Shown piece after piece: positions 5,426-14,127 of a stretch of 19,331 nt of DNA. Numbering within the stretch: the stretch's first letter is position 1; every line of letters starts with the position of its first letter. Made by a program: the position numbers and the translations under genes. The notes beneath the pieces were generated by a model. It made no database searches and was not told the DNA's origin. It saw only the letters and a list, made by a program, of their open reading frames with translations. Source of the stretch: RGIG4140 sp045638265 (GTDB lineage: Bacteria > Pseudomonadota > Alphaproteobacteria > CAAHEQ01 > UBA3637); NCBI GenBank assembly GCA_045638265.1, contig JAZUBA010000022.1, forward strand, positions 1 through 19,331. The letters are read 5' to 3'.

Positions 5426-8368
5426 ATGAAAAAATTAATAATGATGACCACTGCATTAATGGTTTGCTTAACAATTTATTCAGCCATAAATGATTTAAAA
5501 AACCAAAACACTCATAACACTATAAATACTCCATCATTACCAGAATATAATAACAAGCCATCAAAACTTCATGTTGCCGTTCAAAACAATAATTTAAACG
5601 AAGTAAAAAAATTAATTAACTCGGGATTTAATGTCAATACAACTTACAGATGGCCATCATCGGGCGTATATCGTGACGGACATGGCTCAACACCTCTACA
5701 TTTAGCTTTGTTACAAAAAAACAACGATATTGCTAAATTCTTAATTGACAAAGGTGCTAATTTAACAATGCCTGATGATGATGGTGTAACACCATTGCAT
5801 TTAGTTCAAAATGTTGAGATGTTAAGATTAATACTTTCAAAAATTAAAAATCCGACTCAAGCGATTTCTACCGAAGATAACTGGGAAGGAACACCATTAG
5901 AATACGCTCTCGGATGGTGCAATATTGATATAGCCAATGAATTAATAAAAAACAAAGCGGTGCTTTATCCAAATGCAGAAGCCATTTATTCCGGCTTAAC
6001 AAAACCTAATTGCGATTTAGAAAAATACATTAATACGCTTATACAATACAATCCCGATATGTCAGATTGGTTAAAACAACAAACTAAAATTTATAATTTT
6101 TTAACACAAAAGGGAATAACCTTAAAAACCAATCAAAATCCCAAAACATTTCCAAACATACGTGAATCTTTATACACACCTTTTATGTCAGCAGATATAA
6201 AACTAGAACTTGCAACACTTATTTCGGGTAATAGTGATACGCATTCAATTAATCGTGCAGATGAAGATGGAAATACAGTACTTTTGCGAATTGCTGGTCA
6301 TGACAGATTTATGATAAATCAAAAAATCAGATTCATACAAAAACTCATAGAATTAGGAGCTGATTTTAATATCAAAAACAATAAAAAAGAAACATTTATT
6401 GATAAATTATTACAATCAACTCCTCCACACCAAAAAATATCACTAGATTTTTACTTGTTTGACATGGCAAAAGGTATAAACATCCCGATTGAAGATAAAA
6501 AAACATTAATAACTATGTTGGCATCAAATGGTCTTAATATAAACGACCAAGACCCCACTGGGTCAACGCCATTAGCTTCACTGATGAATGACGAACAAAT
6601 TTCCACCAGTGATAAAAAAATACTTATAGAGTTATATAGAAAACTTGAAGCAAATGACATTACCAACTCCTTCAAAGAAACACCTATCCAAAGTTATATA
6701 CGGAATGATAATATTTCTTTAACAGAGAAAAAAGAATTAATAAAGCTTTTTAAAAACAAAAAAGGCTTGTCAGAATCTTTACACGAAATTTTGTATGCTA
6801 ACATATCTAAATCTGAAAAAATAAATTTCATGAAAGAATTAATCAACAACGGTGCAAATATTTTCGAAATAGACCCTCATCAAAGTGAAACGGCTTTAAC
6901 CTTAATGATTCAACATGACGGAGATTTTTCTATAGAAGAAAAATTAGATATATTAAAAACTGCAGCATCAAAAAATCCTATTGTTGATAAAAAAGATTTA
7001 GCCGAACATCTCTTTTATACGGTCAACAGATCTCCACACACTGGCAAGCAAAAAATAGAATTTATCAAAATTTTTATTCAAGTAGGCGCTGATGTAAATA
7101 TGAGAAATGATACAGACGAAACAACTTTATCATTTCTGCTAAAAAATAACAGAATACCCATTGACGATATGAAAGAGATTGCTCAATTCTTAGTACAAAA
7201 CGGAGCTGATGTAAACATAGGGGGTTTTGAAGGAACACCTCTACAAAACCTCATTTTTAACGATATACCGTTTAGAGACAAAAAAGACCTTATTGTATTC
7301 TTAATTAAAAACGGTGCCAATACAAACTTAACCGACTCAAGAAATGTACACATTGATACGTTAATTTTGCGTCATTATGCTTTTTCACTTAATGACAAAA
7401 AAGAACTGATACAACTTTTACACAACACTCAAACAACAGAAATATCAACAGAAACAACTCCTGTTAACTATCAAAACATTGACTTTTTCAAACAGATAGC
7501 TAAATGGGGTAATACGCAAAAAAATAAAAACAACGGCAAAACTATGTCATTATTTACCGTATTAAACCAAAATACAAATGAAGACGAGACACTATCTCTT
7601 TTAGAATTCTATATCAAAAATGGAGCAAGTGTTAATGAAAAAGACTCTATTGGAAGAACACCGCTTGAAGTAATATTAACTGAAAAAATCTTTTCCCAAG
7701 AAGAGAATAAAGCAAAAGCACTATCCATCATTATTGAAAACGGTTCTGATCTTGATATGGAAAGACTCAATGTAATTTTAACTGAATCTGACTTAAAATC
7801 GACAGATAAACAATTATTAACATCAATAATAATTAAAAACAAAAAAACAAGTTTAACACAAACATTGCCTATTTATCAAATACTTGAACTTAACAATATT
7901 TCTCTTGATGAAAAAGTCAATTTACTGACACAATCTTTAAAAAGTTCATCTCAAAAATCAAAACAGGATTTACTATTTGATATCTATTTTATTTTAATTA
8001 AACCTGACATTCCTGCCACTTACAAAACAGAATTAACTGAACCATATCTTGATCAAATTAACATTAATCAAACAATAAGTTCTGCATGTTCTCTTTTGTG
8101 TATTGTTGCCATAGAAAAAACATTGACATTTCAAGACAAACAAATAATCATGACTTCCTTAATTAAGCATGGTGCAGATGCCAACGCCATATTAATAGAC
8201 GAAACATTATTGACCTATTTCACACGTCTGGATGATGTTGATATGGTTAAAATACTATTATCATCTAATCCCGATATAACAAAACAAGATTCAAAAGGAC
8301 ACAGACCAACAGATTTAATTAAATCAAAAGAAATGCAATTATTGTTTGATAAGTATTCTCAACAATAA
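5426..8368 (+). CDS. Large exported ankyrin-repeat protein
   Basis: Encodes 980 residues. The N-terminus MKKLIMMTTALMVCLTIYSA is a signal peptide or a membrane anchor, so the protein is probably periplasmic or secreted. Near-canonical ankyrin repeats occur early (about 44-76, 84-116 with GSTPLHLALLQKNNDIAKFL, 117-146, 151-182) and at the very end (about 923-956 and 957-978). Between them, repeats are longer, about 37-40 residues. The segment between the two helices is stretched and carries a recurring pattern of I-S/P-x-x-D-K-K-E-L-I, as in 421-445, 563-598, 600-636 and 640-665. Only the TPL and NGADVN landmarks remain from the standard 33-residue unit. Ankyrin repeats bind proteins; export suggests partners in the envelope or in a host. 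GGAGAA precedes the ATG. The gene is unbroken, and its AT content is like that of its neighbours. The function is unknown. Confidence 0.88.
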   Translation: MKKLIMMTTALMVCLTIYSAINDLKNQNTHNTINTPSLPEYNNKPSKLHVAVQNNNLNEVKKLINSGFNVNTTYRWPSSGVYRDGHGSTPLHLALLQKNNDIAKFLIDKGANLTMPDDDGVTPLHLVQNVEMLRLILSKIKNPTQAISTEDNWEGTPLEYALGWCNIDIANELIKNKAVLYPNAEAIYSGLTKPNCDLEKYINTLIQYNPDMSDWLKQQTKIYNFLTQKGITLKTNQNPKTFPNIRESLYTPFMSADIKLELATLISGNSDTHSINRADEDGNTVLLRIAGHDRFMINQKIRFIQKLIELGADFNIKNNKKETFIDKLLQSTPPHQKISLDFYLFDMAKGINIPIEDKKTLITMLASNGLNINDQDPTGSTPLASLMNDEQISTSDKKILIELYRKLEANDITNSFKETPIQSYIRNDNISLTEKKELIKLFKNKKGLSESLHEILYANISKSEKINFMKELINNGANIFEIDPHQSETALTLMIQHDGDFSIEEKLDILKTAASKNPIVDKKDLAEHLFYTVNRSPHTGKQKIEFIKIFIQVGADVNMRNDTDETTLSFLLKNNRIPIDDMKEIAQFLVQNGADVNIGGFEGTPLQNLIFNDIPFRDKKDLIVFLIKNGANTNLTDSRNVHIDTLILRHYAFSLNDKKELIQLLHNTQTTEISTETTPVNYQNIDFFKQIAKWGNTQKNKNNGKTMSLFTVLNQNTNEDETLSLLEFYIKNGASVNEKDSIGRTPLEVILTEKIFSQEENKAKALSIIIENGSDLDMERLNVILTESDLKSTDKQLLTSIIIKNKKTSLTQTLPIYQILELNNISLDEKVNLLTQSLKSSSQKSKQDLLFDIYFILIKPDIPATYKTELTEPYLDQININQTISSACSLLCIVAIEKTLTFQDKQIIMTSLIKHGADANAILIDETLLTYFTRLDDVDMVKILLSSNPDITKQDSKGHRPTDLIKSKEMQLLFDKYSQQ

Positions 8369-8389
8369 TCACGAAAACAAATTAAAACA

Positions 8390-8420
8390 AAACGGATAAA
8401 GTAAAAAACCTTATCCGTTT
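8390..8420. terminator. Hairpin terminator between ankyrin gene and dnaJ
   Basis: AAACGGATAA (8390-8399) pairs perfectly with TTATCCGTTT (8411-8420) over an 11-base loop. It follows the ankyrin stop by 21 bases and precedes the end of convergent dnaJ by 27 bases. The plus-strand tail ATTTATTTAG and minus-strand tail TTGTTTTAATTT are only partly T-rich, so efficiency is uncertain. Confidence 0.6.
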
Positions 8421-8447
8421 ATTTATTTAGATTTTTTGTTTAATCAC

Positions 8448-9590
8448 CTATGATGTAAAATCATTCCAAATCTTTTTAATCTGACACAAGAAATCACTGC
8501 AAGCTTCTTGGTTATCTTCTTGACTTTCCTCGGCAAATTGGCGTAACAATTCTTTTTGTTTTGCATTTAAATGAGTTGGTGTTTCTACTCGGAATGTAAC
8601 ATACAAATCGCCACAAGAATCACTCTTTAAGTATGGCATACCCTTTCCTTTAATTTTGATTTGATGACCTGACTGCATACCGGCTTTAATTTCAACTTCT
8701 TCAGCCTTGCCACTCATCGTTGGAACATTCACCTTACCGCCTAAAGCAGCTTTTGTCATTGGGACCGGCATTTCGCAATATAAATTAGCTCCTTCTCTCT
8801 CAAAAATAGAATGCTTTTTAACAACAACAAAAACATACAAATCTCCGGCAGGGCCACCATATATACCTGCATCACCTTCTCCTGCTAAACGCATACGAAC
8901 ACCTGTATCAACTCCTTTTGGGATACTGATTTCCAAAGTTCGTTTTTTGCGAATAACACCCTGCCCTTTACATTCTGAACATGGTTCTTTAACTGTTTTA
9001 CCCGTTCCACGACAATCCGGACAATCCGTATCCATTACAAAGACACCCTGACGTTGACGGATCCGACCATGGCCACCACAAGTTGAGCAAGTTTCAATTT
9101 TTTTACCGCCTTTACCACCACATTTTTCACAATGAACCGCTGTATTAACAGTAATTGATTTTTTAACACCCTCATAAGCTTCTTGCAAGGTAACAGACAA
9201 ATCATATCTGACATCAGCACCACGTATTTCAGCAGAGGCTCCACTTGAACGTGAACCACCACCAAAACCCCGAAACATTTCTTCAAAAATGTTTTCAAAT
9301 CCGGATCCGCCAAAATCAAAACCACCAAAACCACCTGCTCCACCAAATCCGCTAGCACCACCATTGGCAAAGGCATCGTGTCCATATCTGTCATAGGCAG
9401 CTCTTTTTTGTTCATCTTTCAAAACTTCATAAGCTTCGTTAATTTCTTTAAACTGAACTTCAGCCGCTGCATCACCGGGATGTACGTCCGGATGACATTC
9501 TTTTGCCTTTCTGCGAAAAGCTTTTTTGATTTCATCGGCAGAAGCACCTTTTGAAACACCCAACATATCATAGTAATCTTTTTTTGACAT
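8448..9590 (-). CDS. dnaJ: Chaperone DnaJ (Hsp40)
   Basis: Encodes 380 residues, the normal length. DnaJ delivers unfolded proteins to DnaK and stimulates its ATPase. All class I parts are present. The J-domain (about 4-70) has the catalytic HPD at 33-35. A Gly/Phe-rich linker follows (about 75-115, GGFGGFDFGGSG). Four zinc-binding CxxCxGxG units are seen: CEKCGGKG, CSTCGGHG, CPDCRGTG and CSECKGQG. Two C-terminal substrate-binding beta domains complete the protein. AAAGGA lies 6 bases before the ATG. It follows dnaK in the same direction with a 111-base gap that contains a long hairpin, so it is probably the second gene of a dnaK-dnaJ operon. Confidence 0.98.
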   Translation of the reverse strand: MSKKDYYDMLGVSKGASADEIKKAFRRKAKECHPDVHPGDAAAEVQFKEINEAYEVLKDEQKRAAYDRYGHDAFANGGASGFGGAGGFGGFDFGGSGFENIFEEMFRGFGGGSRSSGASAEIRGADVRYDLSVTLQEAYEGVKKSITVNTAVHCEKCGGKGGKKIETCSTCGGHGRIRQRQGVFVMDTDCPDCRGTGKTVKEPCSECKGQGVIRKKRTLEISIPKGVDTGVRMRLAGEGDAGIYGGPAGDLYVFVVVKKHSIFEREGANLYCEMPVPMTKAALGGKVNVPTMSGKAEEVEIKAGMQSGHQIKIKGKGMPYLKSDSCGDLYVTFRVETPTHLNAKQKELLRQFAEESQEDNQEACSDFLCQIKKIWNDFTS

Positions 9591-9628
9591 ATCTAATCCT
9601 TTACCAATATTAACGGATGGTTTTTATT

Positions 9629-9685
9629 ACGCCGAGAGGTCCTTCCCAAGCATACCATATTATGCCATAGGAAAGACCTCTGCGT
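9629..9685 (-). other. Long imperfect hairpin in the dnaK-dnaJ gap
   Basis: Several nested arms stack into one 57-base hairpin: ACGC (9629-9632) with GCGT (9682-9685), AGAGGTC (9635-9641) with GACCTCT (9675-9681), TTCC (9643-9646) with GGAA (9670-9673) and GCATA (9650-9654) with TATGC (9661-9665). The terminal loop is CCATAT. In the transcribed (minus) direction the stem is followed by AATAAAAACC, not a T-run, so it is not a normal terminator. It may stabilise the 3' end of dnaK mRNA, be an RNase processing site, or lower dnaJ expression. Confidence 0.7.
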
Positions 9686-9701
9686 CAATATAGACAAACG
9701 C

Positions 9702-11600
9702 TTATTTTTTGACTTCTTCAAAATCAGCGTCAACAACTGTTTCATCAGCTGATTTTGTTTCAGCTTCCTGACCAGATGTTGCACCTGCTGTCGTATCAGC
9801 TTGTTTATACATAGCTTCACCAACTTTTAAAGAAGCTTGTGTTAATTCATTTGTTTTATCTTTGATTTTTTCGGCATCATTGCTATCCAAAACATCTTTC
9901 AATGCCTGAACGGCTTTTTCAATACTTTCTTTGTCAGAAGCACCGATTTTATCACCATTTTCTTTTAATAATTTTTCTGTTTCATGAATTAAAGCATCAG
10001 CATGGTTACGAGCTTCAATCACTTCTTTCATTTTTTTATCTTCTTCGGCATGTTGTTCAGCTTCTTTAACCATTTTTTCAATATCTTCGTCTTTTAAACC
10101 GCCTGAAGCTTGAATACGAATATTTTGTTCTTTACCGGTTGCTTTATCTTTTGCAGAAACATTAACAATACCGTTTGCATCAATATCAAATGTAACTTCA
10201 ATTTGAGGCATACCTCGTGGTGCAGGCGGAATACCGATTAAATCAAATTGACCTAACAATTTGTTATCACGAGCCATTTCACGTTCACCTTGTGCAACAC
10301 GAATTGTAACAGCTGTTTGACCATCTTCTGCCGTAGAGAATACTTGACTTTTCTTTGTCGGAATGGTTGTGTTTCTGTCAATTAAACGTGTAAAGACACC
10401 ACCTAATGTTTCAATACCTAATGAAAGAGGTGTAACGTCAAGCAATAAAACATCTTTTACATCGCCTTTTAACACACCACCTTGAATAGCGGCACCCATA
10501 GCTACAACCTCATCCGGATTAACACCTTTGTGGGCTTCTTTACCAAAGAAATCTTTTACAATTTCTTGAACTTTTGGCATACGTGTCATACCACCAACCA
10601 AAATAACTTCATCAATTTCACTTTTACTCAAACCGGCATCTTTTAAAGCTTTTTCCATTGGACCTTTTGTTCTATCCAATAAATCTTCTACCAAACTTTC
10701 TAATTTTGCACGTGTTAAAGCAACATTTAAGTGTTTCGGACCTGTTGCATCAGCTGTAATAAACGGCAAGTTAATATCTGTTTGTGTTGCAGAAGATAAC
10801 TCTATTTTTGCTTTTTCAGCAGCTTCTTTTAACCGTTGCAAAGCCATTCTGTCTTGACGCAAATCAATGCCGTTTTCTTTTTTAAATTCATCTGCCAAAT
10901 AGTCCATAATACGAGCATCAAAATCTTCACCGCCCAAGAATGTATCACCATTTGTAGCTTTTACTTCAAAAACACCATCACCAATTTCCAAAATGGAAAC
11001 GTCAAATGTACCGCCACCTAAATCATAAACAGCAATTGTGCCTGATTTTTTTTGATCCATGCCATAAGCCAATGCAGCTGCTGTCGGTTCGTTAATAATA
11101 CGTAAAACTTCTAAACCTGCAATTTTACCGGCATCTTTTGTTGCCTGACGTTGTGAATCATCAAAATAAGCAGGAACTGTAATGATGGCTTGTGTGATTT
11201 TTTCACCCAAATAACTTTCGGCATCTTCTTTTAATTTTTGCAAAACATAAGCAGAAACTTGACTTGGTGCATATTTTTTATCAGAAACATCAACCCATGC
11301 ATCACCATTATCACCGGAAACAATTTTATACGGCATTAAACCTTTATCCCGTTGAACCATTTTGTCATCATAACGACGACCGATTAAACGTTTAATAGAA
11401 AATAATGTACCGGCCGGATTTGTAACAGCTTGACGTTTTGCCGGTTGACCGACCAAACGTTCACCTTTAGATGTAAAAGCAACCATTGATGGTGTTGTAC
11501 GTGCACCCTCACGATTTTCTAAAACTTTTGCATCTTTACCATCCATAATAGCCATACAAGAGTTTGTTGTACCTAAATCAATTCCTAAAATTTTTGACAT
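9702..11600 (-). CDS. dnaK: Chaperone DnaK (Hsp70)
   Basis: Encodes 632 residues, normal for the family. DnaK is the ATP-driven Hsp70 that binds exposed hydrophobic segments of client proteins. The ATPase domain (about 1-380) shows the phosphate-1 loop IDLGTTNSC at 6-14, VPAYFDDSQRQATKDAG, the phosphate-2 loop YDLGGGTFDVS and VGGMTRMP. The interdomain linker is DVLLLDVTPLSLG. The substrate-binding domain and helical lid follow, ending in VVDADFEEVKK, a typical DnaK tail. A ribosome site AGAGGAG precedes the ATG. It is the first gene of the dnaK-dnaJ unit; no grpE or hrcA is in the window. No key residue appears to be missing. Confidence 0.99.
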   Translation of the reverse strand: MSKILGIDLGTTNSCMAIMDGKDAKVLENREGARTTPSMVAFTSKGERLVGQPAKRQAVTNPAGTLFSIKRLIGRRYDDKMVQRDKGLMPYKIVSGDNGDAWVDVSDKKYAPSQVSAYVLQKLKEDAESYLGEKITQAIITVPAYFDDSQRQATKDAGKIAGLEVLRIINEPTAAALAYGMDQKKSGTIAVYDLGGGTFDVSILEIGDGVFEVKATNGDTFLGGEDFDARIMDYLADEFKKENGIDLRQDRMALQRLKEAAEKAKIELSSATQTDINLPFITADATGPKHLNVALTRAKLESLVEDLLDRTKGPMEKALKDAGLSKSEIDEVILVGGMTRMPKVQEIVKDFFGKEAHKGVNPDEVVAMGAAIQGGVLKGDVKDVLLLDVTPLSLGIETLGGVFTRLIDRNTTIPTKKSQVFSTAEDGQTAVTIRVAQGEREMARDNKLLGQFDLIGIPPAPRGMPQIEVTFDIDANGIVNVSAKDKATGKEQNIRIQASGGLKDEDIEKMVKEAEQHAEEDKKMKEVIEARNHADALIHETEKLLKENGDKIGASDKESIEKAVQALKDVLDSNDAEKIKDKTNELTQASLKVGEAMYKQADTTAGATSGQEAETKSADETVVDADFEEVKK

Positions 11601-11643
11601 TTTTCTTTCTCCTCTTTTTAGTAAAAATTTTATTGATGAAATG

Positions 11644-11673
11644 TATATAGGTCATAACATTGTATTTCGCAAC
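11644..11673 (-). promoter_or_regulatory. Promoter of dnaK, vegetative and possibly heat-shock type
   Basis: On the minus strand TTGCGA (11672-11667) and TATATA (11649-11644) are 17 bases apart, which fits the housekeeping sigma factor. The same DNA reads GTTGCG (11673-11668), 16 bases, CCTATATA (11651-11644), which resembles the C-rich -10 of alphaproteobacterial RpoH promoters. The start would be near 11637, leaving a leader of about 37 bases. No CIRCE element is seen, so control by RpoH rather than HrcA is the more likely option. Confidence 0.5.
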
Positions 11674-11790
11674 ACTTAATTTGCATTTTTTTATAAAATT
11701 TTTATTTTTTTTACAAATCATACTTTTGAAAAAATAAAAAACACATATAAAACAATGCATAATACAATATGCATCTTTTCCGTTTTTAGG

Positions 11791-11847
11791 GCACAAAAAA
11801 AGACAATCTTCCTTTTTCTCATAGAAATTGGTTATCAAGATTGTCTT
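11791..11847 (-). terminator. Terminator of the deaminase transcript
   Basis: An 11-bp perfect stem AAGACAATCTT (11800-11810) pairs with AAGATTGTCTT (11837-11847) across a 26-base loop. On the minus strand it continues as TTTTTTGTGC. It lies 15 bases after the stop of the deaminase gene, the last of the lemA-htpX-deaminase cluster. Confidence 0.7.
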
Positions 11848-11862
11848 AATTGATGATTTTTG

Positions 11863-12348
11863 TTATTTATAACTTAGCACTTCATTGTTAATATAATCAA
11901 TTTGTATACCTGCTTCTAACATCATTTGTTCTGCTTCACTACCGGAATGATATTTATACTCTGCCACAACTCTTTTAATACCACAGGCAATTAAAAGCAT
12001 AGCGCAGGTACGACAAGGCGCCAATTTACAATAGATAGTTGCTCCCTCAATAGACACACCTCGTTTCGCCGCTTGACAAATAGCATTTTGCTCTGCGTGA
12101 ATTGTCCGCACACAATGATCAGAAATTGTCCCGTCTTCATTAACCATTTTTTTCATCAAGTGTCCCACATCATCACAATGAGGTAACCCCGGAGGAGAAC
12201 CGACATAACCGGACACAACAATTTGATTATCTTTAACAATCACACAAGCCGTTCTGCCACGACCACATGTTGCTCTTTTTGATAAAGAATGCATTACATC
12301 CAAAAAATATTCATCCCAAGACGGTCTAATATATTTTTCATCTGCCAT
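11863..12348 (-). CDS. comEB: Deoxycytidylate (dCMP) deaminase family protein
   Basis: Encodes 161 residues. dCMP deaminases convert dCMP to dUMP, the precursor of dTMP. The zinc-dependent cytidine deaminase fold is clear. It shows HAE at 84-86 (zinc ligand His84 and catalytic Glu86) and PCRTC at 111-115 (two zinc-binding cysteines), spaced as usual. Also typical are RPSWDEYFLDVMHSLSKRATC at the N-terminus, GYVGSPPGLPHCDD, and the DHCVRTIHAEQNAI stretch that matches the ComE operon protein 2 group. Its name there does not imply a competence role. AAAGGAGGA lies before the ATG. It follows htpX by 15 bases and is likely the last gene of the lemA-htpX operon. Substrate preference (dCMP versus other cytidine nucleotides) is inferred from family only. 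Confidence 0.9.
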   Translation of the reverse strand: MADEKYIRPSWDEYFLDVMHSLSKRATCGRGRTACVIVKDNQIVVSGYVGSPPGLPHCDDVGHLMKKMVNEDGTISDHCVRTIHAEQNAICQAAKRGVSIEGATIYCKLAPCRTCAMLLIACGIKRVVAEYKYHSGSEAEQMMLEAGIQIDYINNEVLSYK

Positions 12349-12363
12349 TTTATCCTCCTTTGA

Positions 12364-13365
12364 TTAAATAATTGACTGACCGGCCATTATCTCTAAACGC
12401 TGAATACGATCTTTAACATCAGGGTGCGTACTAAATAATGAAAAAGCTTTCTTCGGTGCCAGCGGCGAATAAATGCATGCCGTTGCCATTGTTGATTTTT
12501 TTTCCAAAATTTCAACTTGTGCATCTTGTGATATTTTCTTTAAAGCGTTTGCTAACGCCTGTGGATGGTGTGTAATCATAGCACCTGTTGCATCTGCGGC
12601 GAATTCCCTTGAACGTGAAACAGCCAATTGTATTAAAGGCGCCACAATATAATGAAATATTGTACATGTAATAACAATTGATAACACTATCAATGCCACA
12701 GCATTCGCAGAATTGTTTTCCTCAGAATTTTGTCTTCTGTTATTTCTTTTGCTTGATAAATTTGAAGATGACATACGCACATTGTTAGCAATTAAACCAA
12801 ACACTCCTAATCCGGCAATAATTAACATATTCAAACGAATGTCCCGATTACCGATATGAGCAAATTCATGAGCAATAACACCTTGTAATTCTGTCGGTGT
12901 CAATTTTTTAATAATACCCTGTGTCAAAGCAACAGATGCCGATTTGGGTGAATATCCGGTTGCAAACGCATTTAACGATTCATCTTCAATAATATATACT
13001 TTTGGCATAGGCAACCCAGCCATCAAAGCTGTATTTTCAACCAAACGGTATATTTCCTGATTTTCCGCCGTTGTACCATCTAACGGTTTAGCACCGGCAA
13101 ATCCCAACATCATTTTATCTCCAAAGAAACAACTGATGAACATCCAAATCAAACCAATTCCAATCAAGATGGGAGCACCGGTAATAACAACATGATTTAT
13201 CATCGGCAATGCTGATTGAAACCCTTCCGCATTGCCCAAAGTAAACACAACCGCACAAACAATATAAAATAATACCACCAAAGATATAGGAAACAGCAAT
13301 ATCAACAAGGTTGTTTTAAAATTATTTGATTGAATATGCTCATAAGCGGTAATTGCTTTTGACAT
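12364..13365 (-). CDS. htpX: HtpX-like M48 membrane metalloprotease
   Basis: Encodes 333 residues. HtpX proteases are inner-membrane zinc enzymes that degrade misfolded membrane proteins together with FtsH. Two N-terminal transmembrane segments (about 19-42 and 58-80) precede the catalytic domain. The zinc-binding motif HEFAH is at 166-170, and the third ligand Glu254 lies in SREFAADATGA. Further hydrophobic segments occur at about 181-195 and 222-245. A low-complexity Ser/Asn/Arg stretch (199-220) sits between them. The C-terminal STHPDVKDRIQRLE motif is complete. The start is taken as the ATG at 13365; a GTG one codon upstream (13368) is closer to the ideal distance from the GGAG and is an alternative. 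It lies 15 bases after lemA, an arrangement seen in many genomes. Confidence 0.93.
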   Translation of the reverse strand: MSKAITAYEHIQSNNFKTTLLILLFPISLVVLFYIVCAVVFTLGNAEGFQSALPMINHVVITGAPILIGIGLIWMFISCFFGDKMMLGFAGAKPLDGTTAENQEIYRLVENTALMAGLPMPKVYIIEDESLNAFATGYSPKSASVALTQGIIKKLTPTELQGVIAHEFAHIGNRDIRLNMLIIAGLGVFGLIANNVRMSSSNLSSKRNNRRQNSEENNSANAVALIVLSIVITCTIFHYIVAPLIQLAVSRSREFAADATGAMITHHPQALANALKKISQDAQVEILEKKSTMATACIYSPLAPKKAFSLFSTHPDVKDRIQRLEIMAGQSII

Positions 13366-13380
13366 CACAATTCACTCCGA

Positions 13381-13944
13381 TTAAAATTGTATTTTCGGTG
13401 CTGTTTTAACAGCTGCTTTTTCAGCTTCTTCTAATTCAAAGAAATGTTCTTCCGTAATACCGAAACGATTAGCAATAATATTACTTGGAAATACACGAAT
13501 TTTTCTATTTAAAGACATAACAGCCGTATTGTAATATTGGCGGGCAGCCTGAATTTTATCTTCCGTATCAGCAATACGAACCTGCAAGTCCAAAAAGTTT
13601 TGATTAGCTTTCAAGTCCGGATAACTTTCTGACAACGCAAAAATTGATTTCAATGCTCCGGACAACATATTTTCATGTTGTTCTTTCTGAACGGAAGATC
13701 CATTAATACTCATCGCCATATTACGAGCATTAATCACATTTTCCAATGTTTTTGCCTCATGTTTGGCATAACCTTTAACCGTTTCAACCAAATTTGGAAT
13801 CAAATCATAACGTCGTTTTAATTGTGTATCAACCGTACTCCAAGCCTCTTTTGTTTGCACTTGCGCTGTAACCAATCCGTTATAAACAGAAACAACCCAT
13901 AAAGCAATAACAACGACAATACCGATAAAAACAAGAAAAACCAT
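13381..13944 (-). CDS. lemA: LemA family membrane protein
   Basis: Encodes 187 residues, normal for LemA. One N-terminal transmembrane segment (about 2-20, FLVFIGIVVVIALWVVSVYN) anchors a helical coiled-coil domain. The family signatures are all present: VQTKEAWSTVDTQLKRRYDLIPNLVETVKGYAKHE, a middle helix ending in LFALSESYPDLKANQNFLDLQ-like sequence, and NTAVMSLNRKIRVFPSNIIANRFG. The biochemical role is not established; the family is often paired with HtpX-like proteases, as here, which suggests work at the membrane. AAGGAG lies upstream of the ATG. It is the first gene of lemA-htpX-deaminase and divergent from ppa. Confidence 0.93.
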   Translation of the reverse strand: MVFLVFIGIVVVIALWVVSVYNGLVTAQVQTKEAWSTVDTQLKRRYDLIPNLVETVKGYAKHEAKTLENVINARNMAMSINGSSVQKEQHENMLSGALKSIFALSESYPDLKANQNFLDLQVRIADTEDKIQAARQYYNTAVMSLNRKIRVFPSNIIANRFGITEEHFFELEEAEKAAVKTAPKIQF

Positions 13945-13983
13945 AAAAAAACTCCTTTCTCAAAAATATGTTTCTATGATTAC

Positions 13984-14011
13984 AGTGTACCAAAAATGCA
14001 ACAGAATGCAA
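13984..14011 (-). promoter_or_regulatory. Possible promoter of lemA
   Basis: On the minus strand TTGCAT (14011-14006) and TACACT (13989-13984) are 16 bases apart. The start would be near 13977, leaving a leader of about 32 bases. The match is moderate; a second TTGCAT nearby makes the choice of -35 uncertain. Confidence 0.35.
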
Positions 14012-14064
14012 GTAAAAAACGATTCTTCTATTATAAATATTTTATAATATTATATCGTTTTAAC

Positions 14065-14097
14065 TTGACAAACAAAATTCAGGTGGTAAAGTATAAT
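14065..14097 (+). promoter_or_regulatory. Promoter of the ppa operon
   Basis: A perfect TTGACA (14065-14070) is followed after 16 bases by TAAAGT (14087-14092), preceded by TGG as an extended -10. A perfect TATAAT (14092-14097) lies directly after it, at an unusual 21-base spacing. One of these is the -10; the first is the more normal geometry. Confidence 0.5.
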
Positions 14098-14127
14098 ATT
14101 ACATTTACAGAAGAAAGGATTTTTTGT

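Noticed and set aside
8707..9051. Plus-strand open frame opposite dnaJ
   Set aside because: It mirrors the zinc-finger coding region of dnaJ and shows no recognisable protein character or ribosome site.
11578..11838. 86-codon minus-strand frame upstream of dnaK
   Set aside because: It overlaps the deaminase terminator, the dnaK promoter and the dnaK start, is Lys/Phe/Ile-biased low complexity and has no ribosome site.
11874..11882. CIRCE-like half-site TTAGCACTT
   Set aside because: No GAGTGCTAA partner follows at nine bases, and it lies inside the end of the deaminase gene.
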